Assembly (NCBI GenBank): GCA_021772695.1
Contig: JAJFLL010000077.1
Span: 1-6,845, forward strand
Length of the DNA stretch: 6,845 bases
From: Deltaproteobacteria bacterium
GTDB taxonomy: Bacteria; UBA10199; DSSB01
Direction of reading: 5' to 3'
In this document: positions 1-6,606 of the stretch, in pieces
Numbering within the stretch: position 1 is the stretch's first letter
Layout of the letters: each line of letters starts with the position of its first letter
Position numbers and translations under genes: made by a program
The notes under the pieces: model-generated
Database searches by the model: none
Seen by the model: the letters and a program-made list of their open reading frames with translations, nothing else
What the model was told of the DNA's origin: nothing

Positions 1-231
1 GGTATGCCTGAGTTGGCCGAGCAGGTCTTCAATATGCCCGTGCGTCGCGGCATTCCTCGGGCCATCGGTGGATTGGTCGACGTGGTCAAATCTCCCATGT
101 ACGCCACGGGCGTGGGCCTGGTCATTGCCGGCTCCAAGGCCTCCAGTGGTCACCGTTTTAAGGTGCGCGAAGAAAACCTCTACCGCAAGGTCAAGGGGCG
201 TATGAAGGAATGGTTCGGGGAAATTTTCTAA
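1..231 (+). CDS. ftsA: Cell division protein FtsA, C-terminal fragment (5' end outside window)
   Basis: FtsA is the actin-like ATPase that tethers FtsZ filaments to the inner membrane and recruits later divisome proteins. The frame is open from base 1, so this is the last 76 residues of a protein that begins upstream. The stretch PELAEQVFNMPVR, then GIPRAIGGL and SPMYATGVGL, is the highly conserved FtsA end that follows the adenosine-binding GG(S/T)A motif. The last ~15 residues (YRKVKGRMKEWFGEIF) look like the amphipathic membrane-targeting helix that ends FtsA proteins, so the C-terminus is probably intact and TAA at 229-231 is the natural stop. ftsZ, the usual downstream neighbour, is absent; the next gene is unrelated. 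GC content here is about 58% by hand count, higher than in the downstream genes sampled. The family call is firm; the rest of the protein cannot be judged. Confidence 0.88.
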   Translation, partial: GMPELAEQVFNMPVRRGIPRAIGGLVDVVKSPMYATGVGLVIAGSKASSGHRFKVREENLYRKVKGRMKEWFGEIF

Positions 232-302
232 TAACCCTTAAAAAAAACAATTACTTACATGAAAAGAACCCCTTGGATTTTTGTCGCCTAAGAGTTTTAC
301 GC

Positions 303-331
303 ATGACAAGGGTAAAGCTCCGAGCTATCCT
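303..331 (+). promoter_or_regulatory. Putative sigma70-type promoter for the Cys-rich gene and efflux operon
   Basis: ATGACA at 303-308 (5 of 6 matches to TTGACA) and TATCCT at 326-331 (4 of 6 to TATAAT) are separated by 17 nt, the optimal spacing. Transcription would start near 338, leaving a short leader with AGGA at 341-344 ahead of the ATG at 355. An 11-bp dyad AGCTC-C-GAGCT (316-326) lies in the spacer and touches the -10 box, where a repressor or activator could bind. The 17-nt spacer argues against a MerR/CueR-type promoter, which usually has 19-20 nt. This is motif reading only. Confidence 0.4.
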
Positions 332-354
332 GGCTGTTCAAGGATACATTTTTC

Positions 355-738
355 ATGCGGCAGCGAAGTTCCATTATTTTTCTTTCCTTTCTCTTGATAT
401 GGGTCCTCGGAGTCACGCCAGCTTTGGTTTGCGCTTGTGATGGCGATTCCAATGCTCAATCCAATTCCCATGCTTGTTGTCCTGAAAGCAAAGTCGAAAC
501 CTCTGATGAAGCTCCTGGGCTGGCCAATGACTGCTGTGTGTGTTTTTCGGAAATGGAATCGCCTACTTTCTCCCTAGAGACGGGCTCCCACCATTCGACT
601 ATATTTGTCGCTACGCTTTTGAATTCCCATGCAAATGTTCCCGTGGTCTTGGCATTGCAAGCTTCACCTAGAACGGTGAAGGCCTTTCCACCGGGTCCTG
701 CGCCGGTTTATTTGCGTAATCAGTCCTTTCTTTTGTGA
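355..738 (+). CDS. Small secreted Cys-rich protein, putative periplasmic metal-binding accessory
   Basis: I do not recognise this 127-residue protein with certainty. Residues 1-27 form a signal peptide: basic MRQR start, hydrophobic core at about 7-25, and a likely cut after Ala27. Cys28 at +1 with V-C-A before it is a poor lipobox, so lipidation is possible but unlikely. The mature part has clustered Cys: C28, HAC41C42P and C60C61xC63, plus C26 in the signal region and His at 39, 79, 80 and 92. This suggests metal binding or disulfides. The Pro-rich end (PPGPAPVYLRNQSFLL) resembles the PPxYL-type tail of small proteins often found beside copper/heavy-metal RND genes (DUF2946-like); that is a recollection, not a search. 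The start is supported by AGGA at 341-344, a 10-nt gap, and the signal peptide beginning right at this Met. It lies 82 nt upstream of the channel gene and is probably co-transcribed with it. Confidence 0.65.
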   Translation: MRQRSSIIFLSFLLIWVLGVTPALVCACDGDSNAQSNSHACCPESKVETSDEAPGLANDCCVCFSEMESPTFSLETGSHHSTIFVATLLNSHANVPVVLALQASPRTVKAFPPGPAPVYLRNQSFLL

Positions 739-820
739 CCCCCTTCCTCAAACACCAAGTCTAATCCCAGTTCGTTCCATTTGGCCCCAGGCCATCCATT
801 AAAATGAGCGGAGAAATGGC

Positions 821-2227
821 ATGAAGTATCGAATCTTCATCGCAGCATCGCTATTGTTCCAAATATTATGTTGGCAAGACGTCTATGGCCAACCAAGCGA
901 TCTTACCGAGACCTTGACCGTGGACCTCAAAAAGGAGTCTTCCACTGTGCCGGTAGGTACGGAAGATTTGGTCGGTAGAAGTTATGAGCCCAAGACCCTA
1001 GAAGCCTTGATCGGCGAATTGCTGCGCTATAATCCTGAACTTCAGGGACTCACTGAGAAAATTAAATCCATGGAGCAAAAGGTTCCTCAAGCGGGTGCCT
1101 TAGACGATCCTCGGTTTGCATTTGCCCTAAGAAATTTTCAAGTCAGGGATTTTGATCCTAATGCCGATTTCATGAGCGGCTTCGAGTTGGGATTTCGGCA
1201 AATGGTGCCGTGGCCCGGCAAGCTTGGTTTAAAAAAGAAAATCGCCAACAGTAAGGCCGACCAGGAAAAGGCCGAATACTTGGAGAAACTCAATCAGTTG
1301 GTGGCCAAATTTAAAAGTGCTTATTACGAATACCAATTTGTTTCGGAGGCCGCTCAAATTTACCAAGGCTCCTTATCGAGATTGCGCGGACTCACCCAGA
1401 TATTGGAAGCCCGTTATTCATCGAATGAAACTCCCCAGCAAGATATCCTAAAAAATAAGGTCGAGATTTCTGCAATTCAAGACACCTTGATTCAATTAAA
1501 AGAGAAAAAAAATATCTTGGCTGCCCGACTCAACACCCTGCTGTATCGCCCTCAGGGAGAGCCCTTAAAAATCAAATCAGTTCGTAGCACGCAGACTCCG
1601 ATGAAGGTTTCCTTAGAGAAGCTCAGGGCGATGGCGCAAAGAGAACGGCCCTGGTTGAAGAAATCCGAATTACAAATCGAAGAAGCCCAGTTTCAGACAC
1701 AATTGGCCAAGAAAGGCCTGTTGCCGGATTTCGATTTTGGGGCCGGCTACATGATCCGCACCGATGGTCATGCCAATCCCCACGATAATCGAGACATGGT
1801 GACTTTGGGATTTTCCATCAATCTACCGGTATACGCGGGCAAAAAACAAAATCGAGCCATCCAAGAAGCTGTCCACCGGAAAAAAATGGAGGAGTACATG
1901 AAAATAGCCACCACCCAGGAGGTTCTATATCAGGTGGAAAAACTCTTTCATGAAATCAAGCAGCTTGATGCTCAATTGCGCCTGTTGCGGTCTCAGACCA
2001 TTCCCCAATCCTATGCGGCAGTGGATTCTTCAAAGGTGAATTATGGAGCCGATGAAACGGATTTTCTCAATGTGCTGACTGGTGAGATCAGTTTGTTAAA
2101 TCATAAGGTTCAGCAGGTGCAATATCGGTATGACTACGAAAAAAAAATAGCTGAGTTGGAAGTAGCCACGGGAATTCCAATCGGAGTGATGAATCAATTA
2201 GAAGGTGTAAAAGATGAAAACCTTTAA
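821..2227 (+). CDS. TolC-family outer-membrane efflux channel (CusC/CzcC role)
   Basis: This 468-residue protein is the outer-membrane exit duct of the tripartite metal efflux complex. Residues 1-23 are a signal peptide (VYG|Q cut). There is no lipobox, so unlike E. coli CusC it is probably not lipidated. Two outer-membrane efflux repeats follow. The first has NPEL at 71-74, DDPRF at 95-99, PWPGKLGLKKK at 130-140 and long coiled-coil helices to about 240. The second starts near 264 and has LPDFDFGAGY at 301-310, INLPVYAGKK at 333-342, then helices ending in FLNVLTGEISLL (415-426) and LEVATGIP (446-453). The length is normal for the family. GGAG at 810-813 lies 7 nt before the ATG, and the signal peptide starts there. 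The 3' end overlaps the adaptor gene by 14 nt, implying translational coupling. Substrate is set by the pump, so Cu/Ag specificity is inferred from context. Confidence 0.9.
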   Translation: MKYRIFIAASLLFQILCWQDVYGQPSDLTETLTVDLKKESSTVPVGTEDLVGRSYEPKTLEALIGELLRYNPELQGLTEKIKSMEQKVPQAGALDDPRFAFALRNFQVRDFDPNADFMSGFELGFRQMVPWPGKLGLKKKIANSKADQEKAEYLEKLNQLVAKFKSAYYEYQFVSEAAQIYQGSLSRLRGLTQILEARYSSNETPQQDILKNKVEISAIQDTLIQLKEKKNILAARLNTLLYRPQGEPLKIKSVRSTQTPMKVSLEKLRAMAQRERPWLKKSELQIEEAQFQTQLAKKGLLPDFDFGAGYMIRTDGHANPHDNRDMVTLGFSINLPVYAGKKQNRAIQEAVHRKKMEEYMKIATTQEVLYQVEKLFHEIKQLDAQLRLLRSQTIPQSYAAVDSSKVNYGADETDFLNVLTGEISLLNHKVQQVQYRYDYEKKIAELEVATGIPIGVMNQLEGVKDENL

Positions 2228-3248
2228 GAAAATCGAAAAGGTAGCTTGTGCCCTACTAATGGTAGGGGTGCTAGTAATTCTGCCTGCATGCCAAAATAAA
2301 AACGACCGGGATTCGGTGGCTTATTATACCTGCCCGATGCATTCCCAAATAAAACAGGACTCCCCTGGGCAATGTCCTATTTGTAGTATGAATCTTATCC
2401 CAGTAAAAAAGTCGGATATGGAGTCTGATAGCCAAGGGCACGCCCATGCGGAGTCCCATGGTGAAGCTTCCGCGCCTTCCGCTACAAGCTTGGGGATCGA
2501 CCCGGTCAGATTACAACGCATTGGAGTGCAAACCGCGGAAGTGCAGATACGCAATCTTTCTAAGGAAATTTTGATTCAAGGTAAAGTGGCCCATGATCCC
2601 AAATTATGGGTTGCCCAAAAGGAATATTTAATTGCCCTACGGCTTGGAGATGGTTCCTTGATAAAAAGTTCGGAAGAAAAATTGCGATTCCTAGGTTTGT
2701 CAAAGGAATGGATAGCAGAAATTCGAAAACGCAGGCGAGCCGATATGGGTTTACACCTCCCGATGCCAGGCCAACCCTCCTTACTTGAGGCGTTCATTAA
2801 CCAAAGTGACCTCAATGAAATTCATGTGGGGCAAGTTTTGGAAATTTACGACCTGCAAAATCGTTCATTGGGGCGTGGAAAAATTGTGGCCTTGGGAACC
2901 TTGCTCAATATGGAAAGCCGTACCATGCGGGTCCTGGTGCAAAGTGATTCCTTCTTAGATCTTCCTTCCAACTCCTTTGTGCAATTCAAAATCACCCTGG
3001 ATCTCGGAAAACGGTTGGCGGTGCCAAAGTCCGCCATCTTATTTAATGGGGACCACAATATGGTCTATGTGGAAACCTCGCCCGGAAAATTTATCGGAAA
3101 AAAAATCCAATTGGGAGTCCAAGCCTCTGACTACTACGAGGTGGATCAAGGTTTACAAGTGGGTGAACAAGTCGTCGTGAATGGCCATTTTCTAATTGAT
3201 TCCGAAACTCAAATGCGGATGGGGACCTCCGGGGGCCACCAACATTAA
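2214..3248 (+). CDS. cusB: CusB-like RND periplasmic adaptor lipoprotein with N-terminal heavy-metal-binding domain
   Basis: This is the membrane-fusion subunit joining pump and channel, 344 residues, short for a CusB-type adaptor (often about 400-500). The signal peptide ends in the lipobox LPAC with Cys26 as the lipid anchor. Residues 37-64 are the heavy-metal-binding domain: YTCPMH (C40, M42, H43), then CPIC (C54, C57) and Met59; the usual CGM is CSM here. A His-rich linker follows (H76, H78, H82), and two His end the protein (H342, H344). The stretch DPKLWVAQKEYLIALR and the LRFLGLSKEWI helix match the helical part of metal adaptors. LPMPGQPSLLEAFINQSDLNEIHVGQ to about 212, the beta-barrel (about 205-265), and the membrane-proximal domain (VPKSAILF, YVETSPGKF, GEQVVVNGHFLIDSE) follow. 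Both canonical lipoyl half-motifs appear missing or reduced. GAAGGTG at 2201-2207 is a good ribosome site for this start. The role is confident; cusB is assigned by role and family. Confidence 0.88.
   Translation: MKTFKKIEKVACALLMVGVLVILPACQNKNDRDSVAYYTCPMHSQIKQDSPGQCPICSMNLIPVKKSDMESDSQGHAHAESHGEASAPSATSLGIDPVRLQRIGVQTAEVQIRNLSKEILIQGKVAHDPKLWVAQKEYLIALRLGDGSLIKSSEEKLRFLGLSKEWIAEIRKRRRADMGLHLPMPGQPSLLEAFINQSDLNEIHVGQVLEIYDLQNRSLGRGKIVALGTLLNMESRTMRVLVQSDSFLDLPSNSFVQFKITLDLGKRLAVPKSAILFNGDHNMVYVETSPGKFIGKKIQLGVQASDYYEVDQGLQVGEQVVVNGHFLIDSETQMRMGTSGGHQH
2322..2405 (+). other. Heavy-metal-binding domain (HMBD, YTCPMH...CPIC type) within the adaptor
   Basis: Codons for adaptor residues 37-64. 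The pattern is Y-T-C-P-M-H, 10 residues, then C-P-I-C-S-M-N-L-I-P. This is the short Cys/Met/His domain found at the N-terminus of many Cu/Ag adaptors and some P-type ATPases. Known family role: binding Cu(I)/Ag(I) or other soft metals. Here it would sit just after the lipid anchor, in the periplasm, and may do the metal-delivery job of CusF, which is absent from the window. The Gly of the usual CGM is Ser58. Confidence 0.85.
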
Positions 3249-3263
3249 GATAAAGTAAGATTT

Positions 3264-6200
3264 ATGATCGAAAAAATCATCGCCTATTGTGCAAGGAATC
3301 CATTTTTGGTGGTAATTTTTACCGCTTTCGGCGTGTTATGGGGGCTCTATGCCCTCAAAAACATTCCCCTAGACGCGATTCCCGATCTTTCCGATCCCCA
3401 GGTGATCATTCATACCCAATGGAAGGGTCGATCTCCCGATTTGATTGAAGATCAAATTACTTATCCCATTGTCTCAGCCATGGTGGCCGCACCAAAGGCG
3501 ACGGTGGCTCGGGGATATTCCATGTTTGGGGATAGCTTCGTCTATGTCATCTTCGAAGAGGGGACCGATATTTATTGGGCACGTTCCAGGACCTTGGAAT
3601 ATCTCAATCAAATACGCGATCGACTTCCTGAAGGCGTCAATCCGGTATTGGGGCCCGATGCTACCGGCGTAGGTTGGGTGTTGTCGTATTCCTTGTTAGA
3701 TACGACAGGAAAAAATTCCATTCAAGATTTAAGGTCCTTTCAGGATTGGAAGTTGCGCTATTTACTCGAAGCGGTTCCGGGAGTTGCGGAAGTGGCGTCC
3801 GTTGGCGGGTTTCAAAAGCAATATCAAATTCAGATCAACCCCAATGCCTTGGCGCAGTACGGTCTGATGCTAAATGATATCGCCGAAAAGGTACGAGCGT
3901 CGAACCGAGACGTGGGGGGTAGAATATTAGAACTAAGCGAGCGTGAATATTTCGTTCGCGGACTCGGTTACATACGCTCCATTGAAGATATTGAAAATAT
4001 CACTCTAAAGACTAGTGTGGCGGGCGCACCGGTAAGGGTCAAGGATGTCGCTACCGTCGCAATGGTTCCGGAGATCCGTCGCGGGGCCGTAGATTTAAAT
4101 GGTATGGGTGAGGCGGTATCGGCCATCGTTGTGATGCGATTCGGTGAAAACGCCAACTCGGTCATCGGGCGGGTCAAGGATACCCTCGATAAAATTCGCC
4201 CTTCCTTACCTGAAGGCGTGGAAGTCGTCATCACCTACGATCGCTCTAAAGTGATCGAATCTTCCATAAGGACCCTGACTTTTAAGCTCAGCGAAGAGAT
4301 GTTGGTGGTGGCCTTGGTGATCTTGCTCTTCCTATGGCATTTCCGTTCATCGCTGGTTCCCATCATGACACTGCCCCTGGCGGTTTTGTTTTCTTTTATT
4401 CCCATGTTTCACTTCGGCATCAACGCCAACATCATGTCATTGGGAGGTATTGCTATCGCCGTGGGAGCCATGGTGGATGCGGCGATTATTATCATAGAAA
4501 ACGCCCACAAGGCCTTGGAGAGGTGGCAGCAGGAGGGCAGGCAGACCGACCTACGCGAGGTATTGATCCAAGCTTGCCAAGAGGTGGGGCGCCCCATATT
4601 TTTCTCTCTATTGGTCATCGCGGTTTCGTTTTTCCCTATTTTCGCGCTCCAAGGACAAGAGGGAAGATTGTTTATTCCCCTGGCATTCACGAAAAATGCC
4701 TCGATGTTTTTCGCTGCCTTGCTTTCGATTACCCTGGTTCCCCCCCTGGTACTTTGGTTATTAAAAGTTCCTAAAAAACTAAAAATTTCTCAACCGCAGA
4801 TCAGTCGGGTGGTTAACTTTTTTTATGCAGGAGGGATTCATTCCGAAGATAAACACCCGCTCAGTCGCTTGCTATTCAAGGTATATCACCCGATTCTGGA
4901 ATTTTTTCTACGCCACCGAAAAAAGGCCATATTGGTGTCGATCTTATTAGTGTTGTCTACGGTGCCGATTTACTTGCAGTTAGGAGAGGAGTTTTTGCCC
5001 CCGTTAAATGAGGGGGATATCCTTTATATGCCGACAACCCTGCCGGGTATTTCCATTGAAAAGGCAAGGGAGTGGTTACAACAACAGGGAAAAATTATTA
5101 AAACCTTCCCAGAGGTAATAACGGTGTTTGGCAAGGTCGGGCGTGCCCAAACCGCCACCGATCCAGCTCCGCTTTCTATGGTCGAGACAGTGATTCAGCT
5201 GAAGCCGCTAAAGGATTGGCCTGAAACCTACCACCAACGTTGGTATTCCCATTGGGCTCCCGACCCATTGAAATCGGTCCTGCGTATTTTTTGGCCGGAA
5301 TGGCATGCGAGAGATTGGAATGAATTTATCTCGGCCTTGGACCGAAGTGTGAAACTTCCTGGCACACCAAACGCTTGGTTATTTCCCATACGCACTCGTA
5401 TCGACATGCTGTCCACGGGAATTCGCACTCCTGTGGGCGTCAAAATATTCGGCGATGATTTAAAGAAAATTGAGGAACTTGCCATTGAGGTAGAGTCCAG
5501 GGTGCAAAACCTTCCAGGTACCCGTTCTGTCATCGCGGAGCGTAGCGTCGGGGGGTATTACCTCGATGTGCAAATCAATCGTGACAATTTGGCCCTCTAT
5601 GGCATGACCGTGGAAGATGCCAATCAGGTCATTGAAGGCGTCATCGGAAGCCAAGAACTCACCACCACGGTGGAAGGACGGGAGCGGTACCCCGTCAACA
5701 TGCGCTACCAACGCGCCTTTCGTAGCGACTTGGAGGCGCTCAAAGGTTCTTTGGTTACCGTTTCGGGCAATCGACAAATTCCCTTAGGGGAAATTGCGGA
5801 GTTTAAAATGACAAAGGGACCCAGTATGATCAAGGACGAAAACGGTCTTTTGTCAGCATGGGTTTTCGTCGATCTGGATACCGATCAGGATGTGGGATCG
5901 TATGTCAAAAAATTGGAAGACCTTTTAGCCAAGCAAATTTCTTTTCCTCCCGGCTATACTTTTACCATCAGTGGACAACATGAATTTTTGGCCAGGGCGA
6001 AGGAACGACTAACCTTGGTTATTCCCATCACCTTATTCATTATCGTTATTCTGCTCTATTTTAATACTCGGTCCTGGATCAAGACGGGGATTGTCCTACT
6101 TGCGGTTCCCTTTTCCCTAATCGGTGCATTCTGGCTGCTCTACCTCTTGGATTATAATATGAGTATTGCCGTTTGGGTTGGCTTGATCGCTTTGGCTGGT

Positions 6201-6545
6201 GTGGATGCAGAAACCGGCGTGGTCATGTTGTTGTATCTGGATTTGGCCTATGACTCTCGCAAGCGAGAGGGAAAAATGGTGAGCTTTCAAGATTTGCATG
6301 CGGCGGTTATGGAGGGTGCTGTCAAACGGGTGCGGCCTAAAATGATGACCGTGTTGACGACCTTTTTTGGACTCTTGCCTATCATGTGGGCTGCCGCCGG
6401 AGAAACCGGTGCCGATATGACCAAACGCATCGCCGCTCCCATGGTGGGCGGGATATTGACCTCATTTTTAATGGAACTGTTGATCTACCCGTGTATCTAC
6501 ATGGTGTGGAAGTGGCGCAGTGAGGTGAAAAAGATAGGGTGGTGA
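3264..6545 (+). CDS. cusA: CusA-type heavy-metal RND pump (HME family, predicted Cu(I)/Ag(I))
   Basis: This 1093-residue inner-membrane proton/metal antiporter is the energy-coupled subunit of the efflux complex. TM1 lies at about 14-32, the first periplasmic loop at 33-337, TM2-6 at 338-500, TM7 at about 553-571, the second loop at 572-912 and TM8-12 at about 916-1083. TM4 reads GGIAIAVGAMVDAAIIIIENAHK in two parts: GGIAIAVGAM (394-403), then VDAAIIIIENAHK (404-416). Asp405 and Glu412 match the Cu/Ag (HME4) class, not the DFG...D...E pattern of the Zn/Co class. Glu983 and Lys1026 fit the E. coli CusA proton-relay residues E939 and K984. The metal-site methionines M573, M623 and M672 of E. 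coli correspond to M589 (YMPTTLPG), M639 (APLSMVET) and M715 (RIDMLSTG). A Trp/His-rich stretch of about 27 extra residues precedes the last one. The start MIEKIIAYCARNPF is typical of the family, although the ribosome site is weak (15-nt gap after the adaptor stop), suggesting coupling. The protein is complete. Confidence 0.95.
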   Translation: MIEKIIAYCARNPFLVVIFTAFGVLWGLYALKNIPLDAIPDLSDPQVIIHTQWKGRSPDLIEDQITYPIVSAMVAAPKATVARGYSMFGDSFVYVIFEEGTDIYWARSRTLEYLNQIRDRLPEGVNPVLGPDATGVGWVLSYSLLDTTGKNSIQDLRSFQDWKLRYLLEAVPGVAEVASVGGFQKQYQIQINPNALAQYGLMLNDIAEKVRASNRDVGGRILELSEREYFVRGLGYIRSIEDIENITLKTSVAGAPVRVKDVATVAMVPEIRRGAVDLNGMGEAVSAIVVMRFGENANSVIGRVKDTLDKIRPSLPEGVEVVITYDRSKVIESSIRTLTFKLSEEMLVVALVILLFLWHFRSSLVPIMTLPLAVLFSFIPMFHFGINANIMSLGGIAIAVGAMVDAAIIIIENAHKALERWQQEGRQTDLREVLIQACQEVGRPIFFSLLVIAVSFFPIFALQGQEGRLFIPLAFTKNASMFFAALLSITLVPPLVLWLLKVPKKLKISQPQISRVVNFFYAGGIHSEDKHPLSRLLFKVYHPILEFFLRHRKKAILVSILLVLSTVPIYLQLGEEFLPPLNEGDILYMPTTLPGISIEKAREWLQQQGKIIKTFPEVITVFGKVGRAQTATDPAPLSMVETVIQLKPLKDWPETYHQRWYSHWAPDPLKSVLRIFWPEWHARDWNEFISALDRSVKLPGTPNAWLFPIRTRIDMLSTGIRTPVGVKIFGDDLKKIEELAIEVESRVQNLPGTRSVIAERSVGGYYLDVQINRDNLALYGMTVEDANQVIEGVIGSQELTTTVEGRERYPVNMRYQRAFRSDLEALKGSLVTVSGNRQIPLGEIAEFKMTKGPSMIKDENGLLSAWVFVDLDTDQDVGSYVKKLEDLLAKQISFPPGYTFTISGQHEFLARAKERLTLVIPITLFIIVILLYFNTRSWIKTGIVLLAVPFSLIGAFWLLYLLDYNMSIAVWVGLIALAGVDAETGVVMLLYLDLAYDSRKREGKMVSFQDLHAAVMEGAVKRVRPKMMTVLTTFFGLLPIMWAAAGETGADMTKRIAAPMVGGILTSFLMELLIYPCIYMVWKWRSEVKKIGW

Positions 6546-6548
6546 CGG

Positions 6549-6572
6549 AGGAGTTTAGGTCGCTAAACTCTT
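6549..6572 (+). terminator. Strong hairpin just after cusA, possible terminator without a T-run
   Basis: GAGTTTAG (6551-6558) and CTAAACTC (6563-6570) form a perfect 8-bp stem around the loop GTCG. A G-U and an A-U pair extend it to 10. It begins 3 nt after the cusA stop, a usual place for a terminator or a 3' mRNA-stabilising hairpin. The downstream TTGGGGAACTA has no T-run, so intrinsic termination is doubtful. It may instead protect the message end or act with Rho. Confidence 0.35.
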
Positions 6573-6606
6573 GGGGAACTAGACCCGATTCAAGCAGGTG
6601 TAATCA

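Noticed and set aside
210..440. 76-residue open frame overlapping the ftsA end and the Cys-rich gene start
   Set aside because: It overlaps two better-supported genes in another frame, has no recognisable domain, and crosses the putative promoter.
799..805. TAAAAT as a -10 box for a separate promoter of the channel gene
   Set aside because: There is no -35 at proper spacing, and transcription would start at about 812, inside or past the ribosome site.
804..824. Mini-ORF MSGEMA whose TGA overlaps the ATG of the channel gene (ATGA)
   Set aside because: It has only six codons and no ribosome site of its own; it contains the GGAG site of the real gene, so the overlap is most likely chance.
4334..4774. 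146-residue open frame inside cusA
   Set aside because: It is a +2 shadow of the pump's TM3-TM6 coding region, with no ribosome site or plausible protein features.
5228..5777. Two overlapping minus-strand open frames of about 100 residues within cusA
   Set aside because: They are antisense shadows of the conserved periplasmic loop, and their sequences mirror the pump codons.
3264..6545. CzcA-type (Zn/Co/Cd) assignment for the pump
   Set aside because: TM4 has the GAMVDAAIIIIEN pattern with one Asp and one Glu, and the three Cu-site methionines are present. This fits the Cu/Ag class better.
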